NCBI GenBank assembly: GCA_934154805.1
Contig: CAKPGM010000005.1
Location: 1 to 64,000 of the forward strand
Direction of reading: 5' to 3'
DNA from: an uncultured Clostridia bacterium
Lineage (GTDB): Bacteria; Bacillota; Clostridia; TANB77; CAG-508
DNA: 64,000 bases
Shown here: piece by piece, positions 25,792 to 34,783 of the stretch
Position numbering within the stretch: the first letter of the stretch is position 1
How the letters are laid out: every line of letters starts with the position of its first letter
Position numbers and translations under genes: made by a program
The notes under the pieces: model-generated
What the model saw: the letters and a program-made list of their open reading frames with translations, nothing else
Databases searched by the model: none
Told to the model about the DNA's origin: nothing

Positions 25792-26133
25792 CTATCCGAC
25801 AATCTGATAATTATAAACCTGCATCTCTGCTCCTGAAAATCCTACTTTCCGCATTTTGCTGATAAGTTCACTCTTAAAAGAGTAGTCGCATAAAAACATT
25901 GGGTTGAAAAAGAAGGCTCTTACCTGTTTGCATGCATAATTTCCAAACATATGAACCTTTGACTCTTCCAAAAGAGCCTTAAATTCAGCCTTGTTTCTTG
26001 CAGTCCACGGTTCACAGGTTCCACTGCAGTACTGGTACGTGTGAGAATCTTTAAAAATTCCAACTAAATAATTTTTTTTGGTTCCAAACCGGTACTCATT
26101 AAGGATTTGCTCTACCTTTGTTTCGATCGTCAT
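25792..26133 (-). CDS. Small GC-richer orphan protein, unknown
   Basis: This 113-residue protein begins MTIETKVEQILNEYRFG. The ATG at 26133 follows TAAAGGAGGTAACTATC, a near-perfect ribosome-binding site, so the longer frame to 26238 is unlikely. It has five Cys, no signal peptide or membrane segment, and many aromatic residues (ACKQVRAFFFNPMFLCDYSF). Base composition (near 40% G+C) differs from the neighbours and suggests transfer. It has a strong promoter and terminator of its own. I do not recognise a family. Confidence 0.75.
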   Translation of the reverse strand: MTIETKVEQILNEYRFGTKKNYLVGIFKDSHTYQYCSGTCEPWTARNKAEFKALLEESKVHMFGNYACKQVRAFFFNPMFLCDYSFKSELISKMRKVGFSGAEMQVYNYQIVG

Positions 26134-26209
26134 GATAGTTACCTCCTTTACATTTGTTGGGGAGATGTCCTCCCATATTCCTATGGTATGGTGTGCTAAA
26201 ACTAGACAT

Positions 26210-26238
26210 ATTATATCACACTTTACATAATATTTCAA
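26210..26238 (-). promoter_or_regulatory. Promoter of the small orphan gene
   Basis: The minus strand reads TTGAAA, 17 bases ending TGTGA, TATAAT. The small orphan gene at 30683 has the same TGTGATATAAT arrangement. Confidence 0.75.
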
Positions 26239-26322
26239 GTTTTCCCTTTTTTTTCCATTAAAAAAACTGAATTGCTAACATTTTGTTTACAATTCAGCTT
26301 TTTACTTCTTATACAAAATATA

Positions 26323-27267
26323 TTATTTTTTCTCTTTATTCCTTTTGTCTTGTATTATTTCCATTTCTTTTTCTGTTATTAATGTAACATTGTTTTCTTT
26401 TGCCCAAGCTACGCATCCTTTTAATACAGTATTTAAAAATACTCTTGGAACTTTTACTAATTTTGCACAAGCTTCATCAGTAAATTTTACATCTGGATCT
26501 AGTCTTGATGCAGCATATTTTACCGTGTCTAAGCTAATTCCTTTACTTGCTGGAATTGGCTCTGATATTGGTCTTTTGAATCTCGTATACCAGAAATTTT
26601 TATTATCACGATAACCATAGTCAACTGGTACCGATGGAAATACATTTGCATTAACACCATTTATAATAGCATTGTAGTATTTAGGTTTCATTAAAATATG
26701 ATCTATTTTTAGAATAAAATGTGCTCCAAATTGACTTGTTATTCCATTAAATTGATGATAAGGTGGCAAGTATTCTTCTTTAACCACATCGTTTTCTGCT
26801 CCATCTAACTCTTTTACCCAAGTGCACTCAAATACTTGAAAAGCTTCCTGAATAATTTTAGGAAATTGCTCATTTGGATTTTCTCTTGCTCTTTTTCCAT
26901 CTACTAATGTGAATATGCAATCTTTCATTTTTTCTTCTGTTGTTTCTCCCGGATATCCTAATCTTACCGCTTCTTTAAAATACTTTCTTTTATCTGTTAT
27001 GAAATTTATTGAACATTTTCCTGTTCTTAAAATATTTTTTGCTGTGTTTGAACTATTTCTGCAACATAGCACCATTGCATAATAATCCTTACCAGCAATG
27101 TAGTATGGGAAACATAGTGAATATGATCCTAAGTTTGTTTGTCCTGATTCGCTTAAAGTTCCAATTTCTGTTGTTGGCATTGGAAAAAAACTTGATGTTT
27201 GATAAAAGTTATCAACAATCCTTAAATCTTTGAATCCATTTAATTCTTCTATTTTCTTTTCTTCCAT
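26323..27267 (-). CDS. Flavin reductase-like FMN-binding protein with PCP_red-like tail
   Basis: This 314-residue protein's N-terminal 200 residues look like the flavin reductase/DIM6-NTAB split barrel: TEIGTLSESGQTNLGSYSLC, YYAMVLCCRNSSNTAKNILR, CSINFITDKRK, and HFILKIDHILM. The C-terminal 70 residues (YAASRLDPDVKFTDEACAKL, VPRVFLNTVLKGCVAWAKEN, then VTLITEKEM) resemble the small PCP_red helical domain. It probably binds FMN and acts as an oxidoreductase; substrate unknown. The start is the ATG at 27267 behind AAAGGAATTGATAAT rather than 27339. Confidence 0.7.
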   Translation of the reverse strand: MEEKKIEELNGFKDLRIVDNFYQTSSFFPMPTTEIGTLSESGQTNLGSYSLCFPYYIAGKDYYAMVLCCRNSSNTAKNILRTGKCSINFITDKRKYFKEAVRLGYPGETTEEKMKDCIFTLVDGKRARENPNEQFPKIIQEAFQVFECTWVKELDGAENDVVKEEYLPPYHQFNGITSQFGAHFILKIDHILMKPKYYNAIINGVNANVFPSVPVDYGYRDNKNFWYTRFKRPISEPIPASKGISLDTVKYAASRLDPDVKFTDEACAKLVKVPRVFLNTVLKGCVAWAKENNVTLITEKEMEIIQDKRNKEKK

Positions 27268-27352
27268 ATTATCAATTCCTTTCAAAACTCTTTTGTTTTT
27301 TATTAATATAATATTAGCACAGTCTAATTTTATTATCAATAATTTTTACTCT

Positions 27353-27910
27353 TTATTTCAATTCTTTTATTACTTTGCAAGGGTTTCCAACCGCTACTAC
27401 ATTCGATGGTATATCTTTATTTACTACACTCCCTGCACCTATAACCGAATTGTCGCCTATCGTCACTCCTGGAAGTACAATAACATTTCCACCAATCCAT
27501 ACATTGTTTCCAATTTTAATAGGCTTTCCATATTCTAGTCCTTCATTTCTTGTTTTATAGTCCAATGGATGTCCTGCTGTATAGAAACCACAATTTGGTG
27601 CTATAAATACATTATCTCCAAATTCTACCGTATTTGCATCTAATATTATTAGATTATGATTCGAATAAAAATTTTCGCCTATTTTTATGTTATATCCATA
27701 GTCACATATAAATGGTTGTTCTATTAAAAAGTTCTTGCCTGTATTTCCTAATATTCCTTTCATCACTTTAGTTCTTTTTTCTGTATCTGATGGTTTTATA
27801 TTGTTATATTCAAAGCATTTATCTTTTGCTATATTTCTTTCATTAATCAAATCTTCATCATAGTTTGCATTGTATAGTTCCCCAGCCAACATCTTTTCCT
27901 TTTCTGTCAT
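27353..27910 (-). CDS. maa: Maltose/galactoside O-acetyltransferase family protein
   Basis: This 185-residue enzyme has a left-handed beta-helix with hexapeptide repeats. Family marks are MTEKEKMLAGELYNANYDED, LIEQPFICDYGYNIKIGENFY, CGFYTAGHPLD with the catalytic His, and IGNNVWIGGNVIVLPGVTIG. It transfers acetyl from acetyl-CoA to sugar hydroxyls; the physiological acceptor is often unknown. ATG 27910 has GGAGGAATTT before it, so the upstream Met at 27922 is rejected. It lies 85 bp before the flavin reductase-like gene on the same strand. Confidence 0.9.
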   Translation of the reverse strand: MTEKEKMLAGELYNANYDEDLINERNIAKDKCFEYNNIKPSDTEKRTKVMKGILGNTGKNFLIEQPFICDYGYNIKIGENFYSNHNLIILDANTVEFGDNVFIAPNCGFYTAGHPLDYKTRNEGLEYGKPIKIGNNVWIGGNVIVLPGVTIGDNSVIGAGSVVNKDIPSNVVAVGNPCKVIKELK

Positions 27911-27927
27911 AAATTCCTCCATTAAGT

Positions 27928-28632
27928 TTATTTCTCTATATCAGTTTTATCTGATCTATCTGCTATTTTTTCTCTTAACTCCTTCATTGCTGTATCTCTT
28001 TTTTCTTGCCATTCTGTTGTATTAATTGTATCAAAATCTATTGATGCAGTACCAATATTTTTACCTTTTCCAAAGATATGAACAGCAAGCCCCGCTTCAG
28101 GATTTTCTCTAACAAATTTTTCATCTTCTAATTGTTTTTTGCTATATGATTGAGTTTTAAAATCCAATCCTTCTAAAAATCTCAGCTCTCTTTTTATTAC
28201 TATAGGAGAAATCATATATATACTATCTTTACCTTCAAATCTATAAAACTTTTCATCCTTTAAAGCTTGTATTTTACTTATGGCATCTAATAGTTTTAGA
28301 TTAACCATCGATATAGTTTTTGATATTCCATTTTCAGACATTTCCTTATGCAAATCTCCCGGCAAATGTAAATGAATGCAATTTTCTGACACCCCATAAG
28401 TAAACATATCATTAATTGGATATTTTTCGTCATTTCTCTGTTCTTGTTTTTCTTGAATCTTTTTCAATAAAAAAGTTCTTATACTATTTTCGTCGTTTCC
28501 TAAACTTTCTGCAATTTCACTAATACTCTTATCGTCTTTCATATCCACTTGTCCTAACAGATAATTTACTATATGTTCATTTTCCGGATTTCTTATTGAC
28601 ATTAAAATGTTTTTTATATTCTCTTTATTCAT
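27928..28632 (-). CDS. Protein of unknown function in an LRR-transglutaminase operon
   Basis: This 234-residue soluble protein has an N-terminal 70 residues resembling a helix-turn-helix-like segment (DKSISEIAESLGNDENSIRT). The rest (ENCIHLHLPGDLHKEM, then FYRFEGKDSIYMISPIVIKRELRFLEGLDF) has no family I know. It starts 4 bp after the stop of the small helical protein at 28637 and probably forms an operon with it and the LRR-transglutaminase gene. There is no membrane segment. Confidence 0.7.
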   Translation of the reverse strand: MNKENIKNILMSIRNPENEHIVNYLLGQVDMKDDKSISEIAESLGNDENSIRTFLLKKIQEKQEQRNDEKYPINDMFTYGVSENCIHLHLPGDLHKEMSENGISKTISMVNLKLLDAISKIQALKDEKFYRFEGKDSIYMISPIVIKRELRFLEGLDFKTQSYSKKQLEDEKFVRENPEAGLAVHIFGKGKNIGTASIDFDTINTTEWQEKRDTAMKELREKIADRSDKTDIEK

Positions 28633-28636
28633 TTGC

Positions 28637-29077
28637 TTATCCTCTCTTTTTTAAGATATTTCTAAACATATCCCAGAATTTTTCATACCACTTTTTTTCT
28701 TTAACTTCTACTAGGTCCTTATTTTCTCTATTAGTAGTCTTTTCAAATATATTTTCTGGATTATATTTCTCATTTATATTCTCTCGATGTTTTTTCTCAT
28801 TTTCATTTAATAATTTTAATAATTCAGATTTTTCTTCTTCACTTGAACACCAATAATCTAACTTAATCATTGCCAAAATATTTATAGTATCATTTAAAAG
28901 TTTTTGTTCTTCTAGCGAAATATTCTCATTTATATTTGGTATATAATTGTTATCTTTTTCTCTTTCCAAAAATTCCACAAACTTCTTTGGTATTTTATCA
29001 AAGTACTCTTTATCTACCAATTTTAAAATTTCATATACTTCTGAATACGCTTTTTTTATTTCGGTATCTAAAGTCAT
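28637..29077 (-). CDS. Small helical protein, paralogue of the one at 34784
   Basis: This 146-residue helical, charged protein shares an ordered pattern with the protein at 34784: KAYSEVYEILKLVDKEYFDKIP near residue 9, DYWCSSEEEK near 80, and a PENIFEK segment near 110, followed by a basic-aromatic tail. Its ATG overlaps the stop of the upstream gene by four bases (29074-29077), indicating translational coupling. Both copies sit in operons with conflict-type enzymes. Function is unknown; an accessory or immunity role is only a guess. Confidence 0.72.
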   Translation of the reverse strand: MTLDTEIKKAYSEVYEILKLVDKEYFDKIPKKFVEFLEREKDNNYIPNINENISLEEQKLLNDTINILAMIKLDYWCSSEEEKSELLKLLNENEKKHRENINEKYNPENIFEKTTNRENKDLVEVKEKKWYEKFWDMFRNILKKRG

Positions 29078-30523
29078 CTCTCTTGTTCTCCTTCTTTAAT
29101 TTGTCCTTTTATGTGATCTTCAATTTTTGCTCTTGTATTATTTATAGAAGAAATCCTTGTATTTCTAAACAAATTATTTCTTTGTATTGAAGCCATAATT
29201 TCGTTTCTTGATTGAGCTAAATGGTTATTATCTATGTTTCTTTCATCAAAAGATAGCGTATGGTCTTCTGAAATTTCTTGTTTAGTTTTCAAAAGCCACG
29301 GCATACTTTTATCACCTTTTTGATATCTGCAAGCATTCCAACACGGATCATCATATAAACTATAATAATCATCTATGCAAATTATACTATGATATCCGTC
29401 AGTTGGTAGTTTGTATGTTGTATATTTATTTTCTCCTTTACTGTCTGCCATATGAGTCGTATCTTTTTCTGCATAACAATCTACATTGTGAGAATTAATC
29501 CCTTTGAGTTTTAAAAGGTATTGCATTGCTCTTGTATAGCCTTCACATACACAAATATTTTCCATTATAGCATTATATGCTCCATTAGTTCCTCCCGCTG
29601 GTCCAACTCTCATTCTAAGACCTTTCATTCCCATATCTTTAGAGTGATTATGCCCGATTTTTCATTCCTTCATAATCATATTTTACATTTCTAGAAAGAT
29701 AATCTTCTATTCCAATAATTATATCTTTACTACCAGCAGATTCAGGTACATTCTCTGAAAGTATTTTACATGCTTTATTATGTAGCTGTATCATTTGATA
29801 AGTGTTGATTTTTATTGCTCTGTTTCCATTTCTTCCTTCTCTCCAAGAAACTTGCCCACTATCAGATAATTCTTGAATACTTGAAAGTGCTTTTGAATTA
29901 TATTCACCACTTTTTACATTATATCCAATAGCATTTGGAAATAATAGTACATCTAAGTTTACTTCTCCTAGTTCTGGGTTTTTCATTATTATTTCATCAA
30001 GTCCTTCAATAGAAGTTAATCTATTATTACCGTAGCACTCAATTTTCCATAACTTACTTAATTTTTCCATTCCACTAATTTCCTCTAAGTGTTGATTGTG
30101 CGATATAGTCAAAATTTCTAATTGTTCAAGTTTAGAGACATCTATATAATCAGCTCTAGCTTGATTTACAATTGAAAGACTTTTTAGAGAAACACATTTT
30201 GCAATTTCCTTAAGATCTTCTTTTCCTATAGATTGAATGTTTTTCTGTTGTATATGTGCAGTAATGCCATCTGATTTAATTTCTAAGTTTTGCAGATTTG
30301 GAAGAAGGCTAATTCCTTCTAATTCACCTTGTGATGGTCCTTCTATTTCTAGAGATGTAATAAGTTCTACCTCTTCTCTTGAAAAATTAAAGTCTACAAG
30401 TCCCAATTTATTTGTTCTACGTGAAATATTATATTTCTGCTCTAATATCTTCCAAACTCTTATTCCCAAGTTCATTGGTAATGTTATTTTTTCGCCTTCT
30501 AAATTATCTTGCTTCTGTTGCAT
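29074..30523 (-). CDS. LRR-transglutaminase-like protein split by a frameshift
   Basis: Two frames make one gene. Frame one (30523-29648, 291 aa) has leucine-rich repeats (LKSLSIVNQAR, LEQLEILTISHNQHLEEISG) and then the start of a transglutaminase core (IIGIEDYLSRNVKYDYEGMK). Frame two (29634-29074) continues with the active site: ENICVCEGYTRAMQYLLKLKG with the catalytic Cys, TDGYHSIICIDDYYSLYDD with His and Asp. Removing one A from the A5 run near 29660 joins them as YDYEGMKIGHNHSKDMGMKG. No signal peptide is seen. The Cys-His-Asp triad could serve a protease or transglutaminase. It is the first gene of an operon with 28637 and 27928. The frameshift is real decay, slippage or a read error. 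Confidence 0.75.
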
Positions 30524-30595
30524 AAATTTTCTCCTTTAATTTCAATTTATTTATATCATTACAGTAGTAGAAAGTCAAGAAAAAGCTTATATATA

Positions 30596-30624
30596 TTGTT
30601 TATTACATATAGTTGTGATATAAT
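30596..30624 (+). promoter_or_regulatory. Promoter of the small gene at 30683
   Basis: It reads TTGTTT, 17 bases ending TGTGA, TATAAT. Confidence 0.7.
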
Positions 30625-30682
30625 TTGTTATGTAATCTTTGCACTTTAACTTTAGTATTTTCAATGAAAGGACTGATATACT

Positions 30683-30895
30683 ATGGCAAAATACTTAGTA
30701 GCAATGGTTATTGGTGGTCTCGAAGATCCCCCCGAATTTGAATTCACAACTAAGCAAGTAATTGAAGCTTCTTCTAAGGAAGAGGCAGAGAAAATCTATA
30801 ACGAATCAAATAATTGCAATTTCTTTTACGGAAAATGTGTCGGTGAATATGACGAAGCTACCAAAACTGTTTCCATTCCTATTAGCCTTTTGTGA
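30683..30895 (+). CDS. Small orphan protein, unknown
   Basis: This 70-residue soluble protein begins MAKYLVAMVIGGLEDPPEFE and contains KQVIEASSKEEAEKIYNESN, a beta-beta-alpha pattern. It has its own promoter, an AAAGGA ribosome-binding site and a shared terminator, so it is a real gene although short. The codons are GC-richer than the neighbours. It resembles small phage or plasmid accessory proteins in style only; no function is assigned. Confidence 0.7.
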   Translation: MAKYLVAMVIGGLEDPPEFEFTTKQVIEASSKEEAEKIYNESNNCNFFYGKCVGEYDEATKTVSIPISLL

Positions 30896-30927
30896 TTGCT
30901 AAATTGCCAATTGGCATAGAGTTGCAA

Positions 30928-30956
30928 TAAAGCCTAGAGTCCCTCTAGGCTTTATT
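30928..30956. terminator. Bidirectional terminator after the small gene
   Basis: AAAGCCTAGAG pairs with CTCTAGGCTTT around TCC. It overlaps the stop region of the converging gene at 30945. Confidence 0.85.
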
Positions 30957-31418
30957 GTTTATTTTTTTATATTCAGATTTGTCAAATGCAAGAATTGGAT
31001 AAAATACTAAGTCCAATATAATTATTCCAACTATAAATCCTATACCTTTTCCAAATTTTTTCACTAATAACGATTTCTGAGTTGCATCCACTACATTCCA
31101 TATTATAAATCCTATAATTCTTATAAAACTTACTGGTATAAATTGTATAAACACTAGTAATATCAAATATGGCGACACTCCAGATATTTTATATAACAAA
31201 ATATAATTATATACTGGTATTAAACTTTTCCAAGGCTTAATTCCAGCCTTTTTAAATATCTTCCACATCGAAGCTACTATTATTGTTATAACTACTGCTG
31301 ATAATAATATCCAAAATATTCTAGCAAACGCCAGACCTGCTTCATAAGCTTCTTGATTCATATTTCCATTTAATAAGCTTTCAATTATTCTTAAATATTC
31401 ATCTATATTAAACTTCAT
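30945..31418 (-). CDS. DUF5684-type small integral membrane protein
   Basis: This 157-residue protein has four or so membrane helices (about 29-48, 70-90, 92-112, 127-147). The signature MWKIFKKAGIKPWKSLIPVYN is typical of the family often annotated DUF5684, found in many Bacillota and sometimes next to signal peptidases. Function is unknown. It is preceded on the same strand by the cysteine-peptidase-like gene at 31518, but a strong terminator lies between them, so it is probably transcribed alone. Confidence 0.8.
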   Translation of the reverse strand: MKFNIDEYLRIIESLLNGNMNQEAYEAGLAFARIFWILLSAVVITIIVASMWKIFKKAGIKPWKSLIPVYNYILLYKISGVSPYLILLVFIQFIPVSFIRIIGFIIWNVVDATQKSLLVKKFGKGIGFIVGIIILDLVFYPILAFDKSEYKKINNKA

Positions 31419-31487
31419 AACTCACCTCTTTTGTTATTTTCTTTATTATAACTCACTACAGATTTTATTACAATAATTAATATAACG

Positions 31488-31517
31488 AAAAATGTAGTCA
31501 AAGCTGACTACATTTTT
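31488..31517 (-). terminator. Terminator of the gene at 31518
   Basis: AAAAATGTAGTCA pairs with TGACTACATTTTT around AAGC. Confidence 0.9.
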
Positions 31518-32021
31518 CTAGTGACTCCTAGTGATTTTTATTGTTGCCAATTTATGATACAAAAAATTAGTATCATAATAATTCGGTCCACTTAGTTCTG
31601 CTACTGAACGGTATCTTCTTTTCTCCGTCCACTTTCCATTCTCTCCTCTGATAAAATGAAAATCCCCAATTTTTCCATTTGCCCATATTACAGCATACAA
31701 TTTAATATAGTAGACATTTTGGATGTCAAAGTCTATGTCTTCTTCCGATATAATTTCATACTTTAGTCCAAAAACTTTAAGATCCTTTTGCATAAGTTCT
31801 ACTAATTCCTGAGTTGAATAGTATTCCTGGTCAATAGCTTTCTCGCCAGAAACCAATCCTAACCTATATAACTTTATTTCAGGAAATGTTGCTCCAATTG
31901 CATAAGCAAAACAATTTGTATTATTTTTCACATTGGTGTTTTCATATTCTTTGTATTCTAATGGATTTTGAACTTGCGACCGAACTATCTCTATGCTCTC
32001 GCTTAAATTCACATAAATCAC
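31518..32021 (-). CDS. Putative papain-like cysteine peptidase-fold protein
   Basis: This 167-residue protein has the pair NTNCFAYAIG near residue 35 and DFHFIRGENGKWTEKRRYR near 120. Cys in 'NCFAYA' and His in 'DFHFIR...NGKWTEK' have the spacing seen in a group of small NlpC/papain-like proteins (NCYAYA...DYHFYR...G.W.HK). A hydrolase or transpeptidase role is therefore possible. There is no signal peptide. It is an isolated gene with its own terminator. Confidence 0.55.
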   Translation of the reverse strand: MIYVNLSESIEIVRSQVQNPLEYKEYENTNVKNNTNCFAYAIGATFPEIKLYRLGLVSGEKAIDQEYYSTQELVELMQKDLKVFGLKYEIISEEDIDFDIQNVYYIKLYAVIWANGKIGDFHFIRGENGKWTEKRRYRSVAELSGPNYYDTNFLYHKLATIKITRSH

Positions 32022-32196
32022 TCCTTAGAAATTTGATTTCTCCTATATTATACCATATTAACAGAAATTTCTCAAGATTATGTATACATTAACAAATTTA
32101 TGTTAATATATTATAATATTATGATTATTTGTACCCAAAAAGTAATTATTTCATATGTCAAAAATCATATTGCTGTTCACTAGGTAAACACTCTCA
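32022..32196. other. AT-rich spacer, no gene seen
   Basis: I find no ORF or RNA gene here. A weak ribosome-binding site for the gene at 31518 lies at its left edge; the rest is AT-rich. Confidence 0.5.
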
Positions 32197-32236
32197 AATA
32201 AAACCGACTGTCGTTAGCGACAATCGGTTTTATTTT
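32197..32236 (-). terminator. Strong hairpin terminator downstream of a small hydrophobic frame
   Basis: AAAACCGACTGTCG pairs with CGACAATCGGTTTT around TTAG. The gene it serves would be the small minus-strand frame at 32245-32395. Confidence 0.75.
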
Positions 32237-32244
32237 TGTGTGGT

Positions 32245-32395
32245 TTAATCGTCTTTACGTCGTGTTGATGTACACAAACATTGTCCAAATGTCATAATCT
32301 GGAATACTACATAGTAATCTATATCAAATAACTTTGTAGCACACCAAGTGACAGACAAAGTTATAGCAACTATTACTTGATACTTGCAATTTCAT
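32245..32395 (-). pseudogene. Possible remnant of a small membrane peptide gene
   Basis: A 48-codon minus-strand frame (32391-32245) encodes a hydrophobic segment, QVIVAITLSVTWCATKLF, then DIDYYVVFQIMTFGQCLC and a basic end TRRKDD. It has no standard start: the nearby ATG at 32395 is one base out of frame, and removing a single T would join them as MKCKYQVIV. A strong terminator follows it. It may be a decayed phage-type or holin-like small gene; evidence is thin. Confidence 0.3.
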
Positions 32396-32468
32396 TTTTT
32401 ATATGGTAAACTCGACATTGTACAAGATACAAAATCAACTAACAAAACATAAGTATGAGGATATTATA

Positions 32469-33125
32469 ATGAGTATAGAAAATAAGAAAACCGTTGAAAT
32501 ATATAAAGAAAAGGCAAATACATATTTAGAAATAAGTATTAAACATGATAAACTTGATCCAGAAAAAGCAATTAATAAACGTAAGAAATTAAATAATTTT
32601 TTAAAAGATTCTTTTCAATCATTGCCTGAAAATTCAAAAATATTAGAAATAGGTGCAGCCGATGGTGTGAATTCGAAATACCTTGAAAGTTTAGGCTACA
32701 ATGTAACTGCAAGCGACATTGCAGAAGATTTCATAAGTGCATCTAAGAATAATGGTTTAAATACTATAAAATTCAATATATTAGAAGATAATTTTAATGA
32801 AAAATATTCTGGAATTTTAGCTTGGAGGGTATTTGTTCATTTTACTGAGGAAGACATTTTTGATGCCTTAAATAAATCTTATGAAAATCTTGAAACTAAT
32901 GGTATTCTTGTTTTTAATGTTATAAATCGAGAAACAAAAGATGTTGATAATGAATGGGTTGATTTTTCTAATGAATATCATATGGGCGTAGAACGATATT
33001 ACAATTATTTTAGTAAAGAAACCTTAGATAATATTATTTTAAAAACTAATTTCAAAATACAAGATTTTCATACAGAAGGTGGCGATAACAACAATAAATG
33101 GTTAGTATATGTTTTAAAGAAATAA
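32469..33125 (+). CDS. Class I SAM-dependent methyltransferase
   Basis: This 218-residue protein has the Rossmann methyltransferase core: motif I ILEIGAADGVNSKYLESLG near residue 59, the acidic end of beta-2 in VTASDIAEDF, SGILAWRVFVHFTEEDI, and NGILVFNVINRETKD. The substrate cannot be told. The ATG at 32469 follows GAGGATATTATA; the frame's earlier ATG at 32403 is less likely. It is a lone gene on the plus strand, converging on the kinase-ART operon. Confidence 0.85.
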   Translation: MSIENKKTVEIYKEKANTYLEISIKHDKLDPEKAINKRKKLNNFLKDSFQSLPENSKILEIGAADGVNSKYLESLGYNVTASDIAEDFISASKNNGLNTIKFNILEDNFNEKYSGILAWRVFVHFTEEDIFDALNKSYENLETNGILVFNVINRETKDVDNEWVDFSNEYHMGVERYYNYFSKETLDNIILKTNFKIQDFHTEGGDNNNKWLVYVLKK

Positions 33126-33136
33126 GTTTGTTTTTA

Positions 33137-34741
33137 CTAATCCCTTTCTCCAGCATCAATCTCTCTGTTTTTTATATATTCGAAAAAACTATTTAAATCT
33201 GAATTAGCCCATTTAACAGAATCTTCTTTTCCTACTTTTTTAGCATTTTCTAATAATCTATTATATAAATAATCTATAATATCAAATGCTGTATCTCCTT
33301 TTTCTGTACGTATCATAGTTAATTTTTCCGGACTAATAGCATGGTTTGCTTTCCCTTTTATATCTCTTTCAGGATTTTGTTCAAACATTTTTCTTAAACT
33401 TTCCCTCGAAAAATCTTTTGCAAAGACGCCATCATACTGATCTTCTATTATAAAATCTTCTCCTTCTTTGGCACTAACTTGGAAATAAATTTCATCTTTA
33501 AATCTTTTCTCCATAGCATCATAAACTGTTTTTTCATCAATTTGTTCTTGACTAGAATAATCTTTTATATCAAAATACCTTCTATATTTTTCAGGAATAT
33601 CACAAACTCTTAGTTTTTTAAATTCGTGAATGAATGAATTTTTTATTTCAATTATTCCTTTTCCCCCTCGTGAAAGATATACTCTTGATTTCTCTTCATT
33701 TTTCATTTTTGAAGCACCACCAATTTGTGGTTTTAATCCTTCTCTACTTATTCTTCCTAAATTATCTCTTCTTGTAAAATGGAAATATGAATTATTTAAA
33801 TCAATCTCACTAACATCGACTTGTTCTATACTACTTTGTTGTTGTATTTCCAACTCTTGACTTACCATTTCATTCTCCGTTTCATCAGTCAATGGTGTAT
33901 CTGACATTTCTTCTAATACTTGCTTTCCTAAAATAGGAGTATCAACTTGTTGATCAGGAGGCAAAAATGTAGGTATATCTACAACATCAGGTATTTCAAT
34001 TTCTTGTTCACCTACTAATTCTCTCATTTCTGTTAAATTTTGTGGTATAACTCCAAATTCATTTTCTATTACTTCTCTTGCCATTTGAATTAAATCAACT
34101 ACAGAAGACTCTTTTCCCATTAGTGAGCCTAATATATATTCTCTATAAGCATTACTAAATTGTGGATTGGCATGTAAATACTCTGCTAATCCCTTTGCTT
34201 GTCCCGACATTATGCCCAATTCCATTTCTAACATTGTATTAAATGATGTCATATTTGCATTAAAACATTCTTCTACTTTGAAATCTTGATTAACTTCAAA
34301 AAAGTCTGTATCTATAATTTTTATTCTATCTCTTTTTTCATCCCACATTATTCCTCCTTGATTTAAATCTTGAAAGAATACTCTATCTTGTGCCAAATCT
34401 CTTATATCTTGTTCTGCTTTTTTTATTGCGCCTATTAATGTATCTAAATCAATTTTTTCCACTTTTTCTTGTAATTGTTGTCCATCAACATATTCCATTG
34501 TATATCCTTGAAATTTTCCATCAATTTCAACTCTATTTTGTGGAAATGCACAAATATCATTATTAATTCTTAGTAATTGTTCGAATTGTTCTTCGTTATG
34601 AAGTTTCATACCACTTTCATTTAATACTTTAACAACTTGATTATCTCCATATTTATATACAACTGAACAAGCACCTCTTCCTAATACTTGCATTTTATTT
34701 AACATCTCTGAATTTATTTTAATTATTTCATTTTTAGCCAT
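33137..34741 (-). CDS. Protein-kinase-like domain fused to an ADP-ribosyltransferase-like domain
   Basis: This is a 534-residue protein. Residues about 15-240 have a kinase-like fold: glycine loop LGRGACSVVYKYG, VVKVL with the ATP-binding Lys, a catalytic-loop equivalent FFQDLNQGGIMWD, and IIDTDFF replacing DFG. A linker follows (235-315). About 318-400 resembles the ADP-ribosyltransferase fold: SYFHFTRRDNLGRISREGLK, then SRVYLSRGG, and a later acidic segment, giving an H-Y-E/D style order. The C-terminal 130 residues are helical. There is no signal peptide. It is the last gene of a three-gene operon (membrane protein, small helical protein, this). The architecture suggests a signalling or conflict effector; catalytic activity of either domain is unproven. 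Confidence 0.65.
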   Translation of the reverse strand: MAKNEIIKINSEMLNKMQVLGRGACSVVYKYGDNQVVKVLNESGMKLHNEEQFEQLLRINNDICAFPQNRVEIDGKFQGYTMEYVDGQQLQEKVEKIDLDTLIGAIKKAEQDIRDLAQDRVFFQDLNQGGIMWDEKRDRIKIIDTDFFEVNQDFKVEECFNANMTSFNTMLEMELGIMSGQAKGLAEYLHANPQFSNAYREYILGSLMGKESSVVDLIQMAREVIENEFGVIPQNLTEMRELVGEQEIEIPDVVDIPTFLPPDQQVDTPILGKQVLEEMSDTPLTDETENEMVSQELEIQQQSSIEQVDVSEIDLNNSYFHFTRRDNLGRISREGLKPQIGGASKMKNEEKSRVYLSRGGKGIIEIKNSFIHEFKKLRVCDIPEKYRRYFDIKDYSSQEQIDEKTVYDAMEKRFKDEIYFQVSAKEGEDFIIEDQYDGVFAKDFSRESLRKMFEQNPERDIKGKANHAISPEKLTMIRTEKGDTAFDIIDYLYNRLLENAKKVGKEDSVKWANSDLNSFFEYIKNREIDAGERD

Positions 34742-34783
34742 AAACAATCCTTCATTCGTTTTTTCTTAATAGTATAAGAAATA

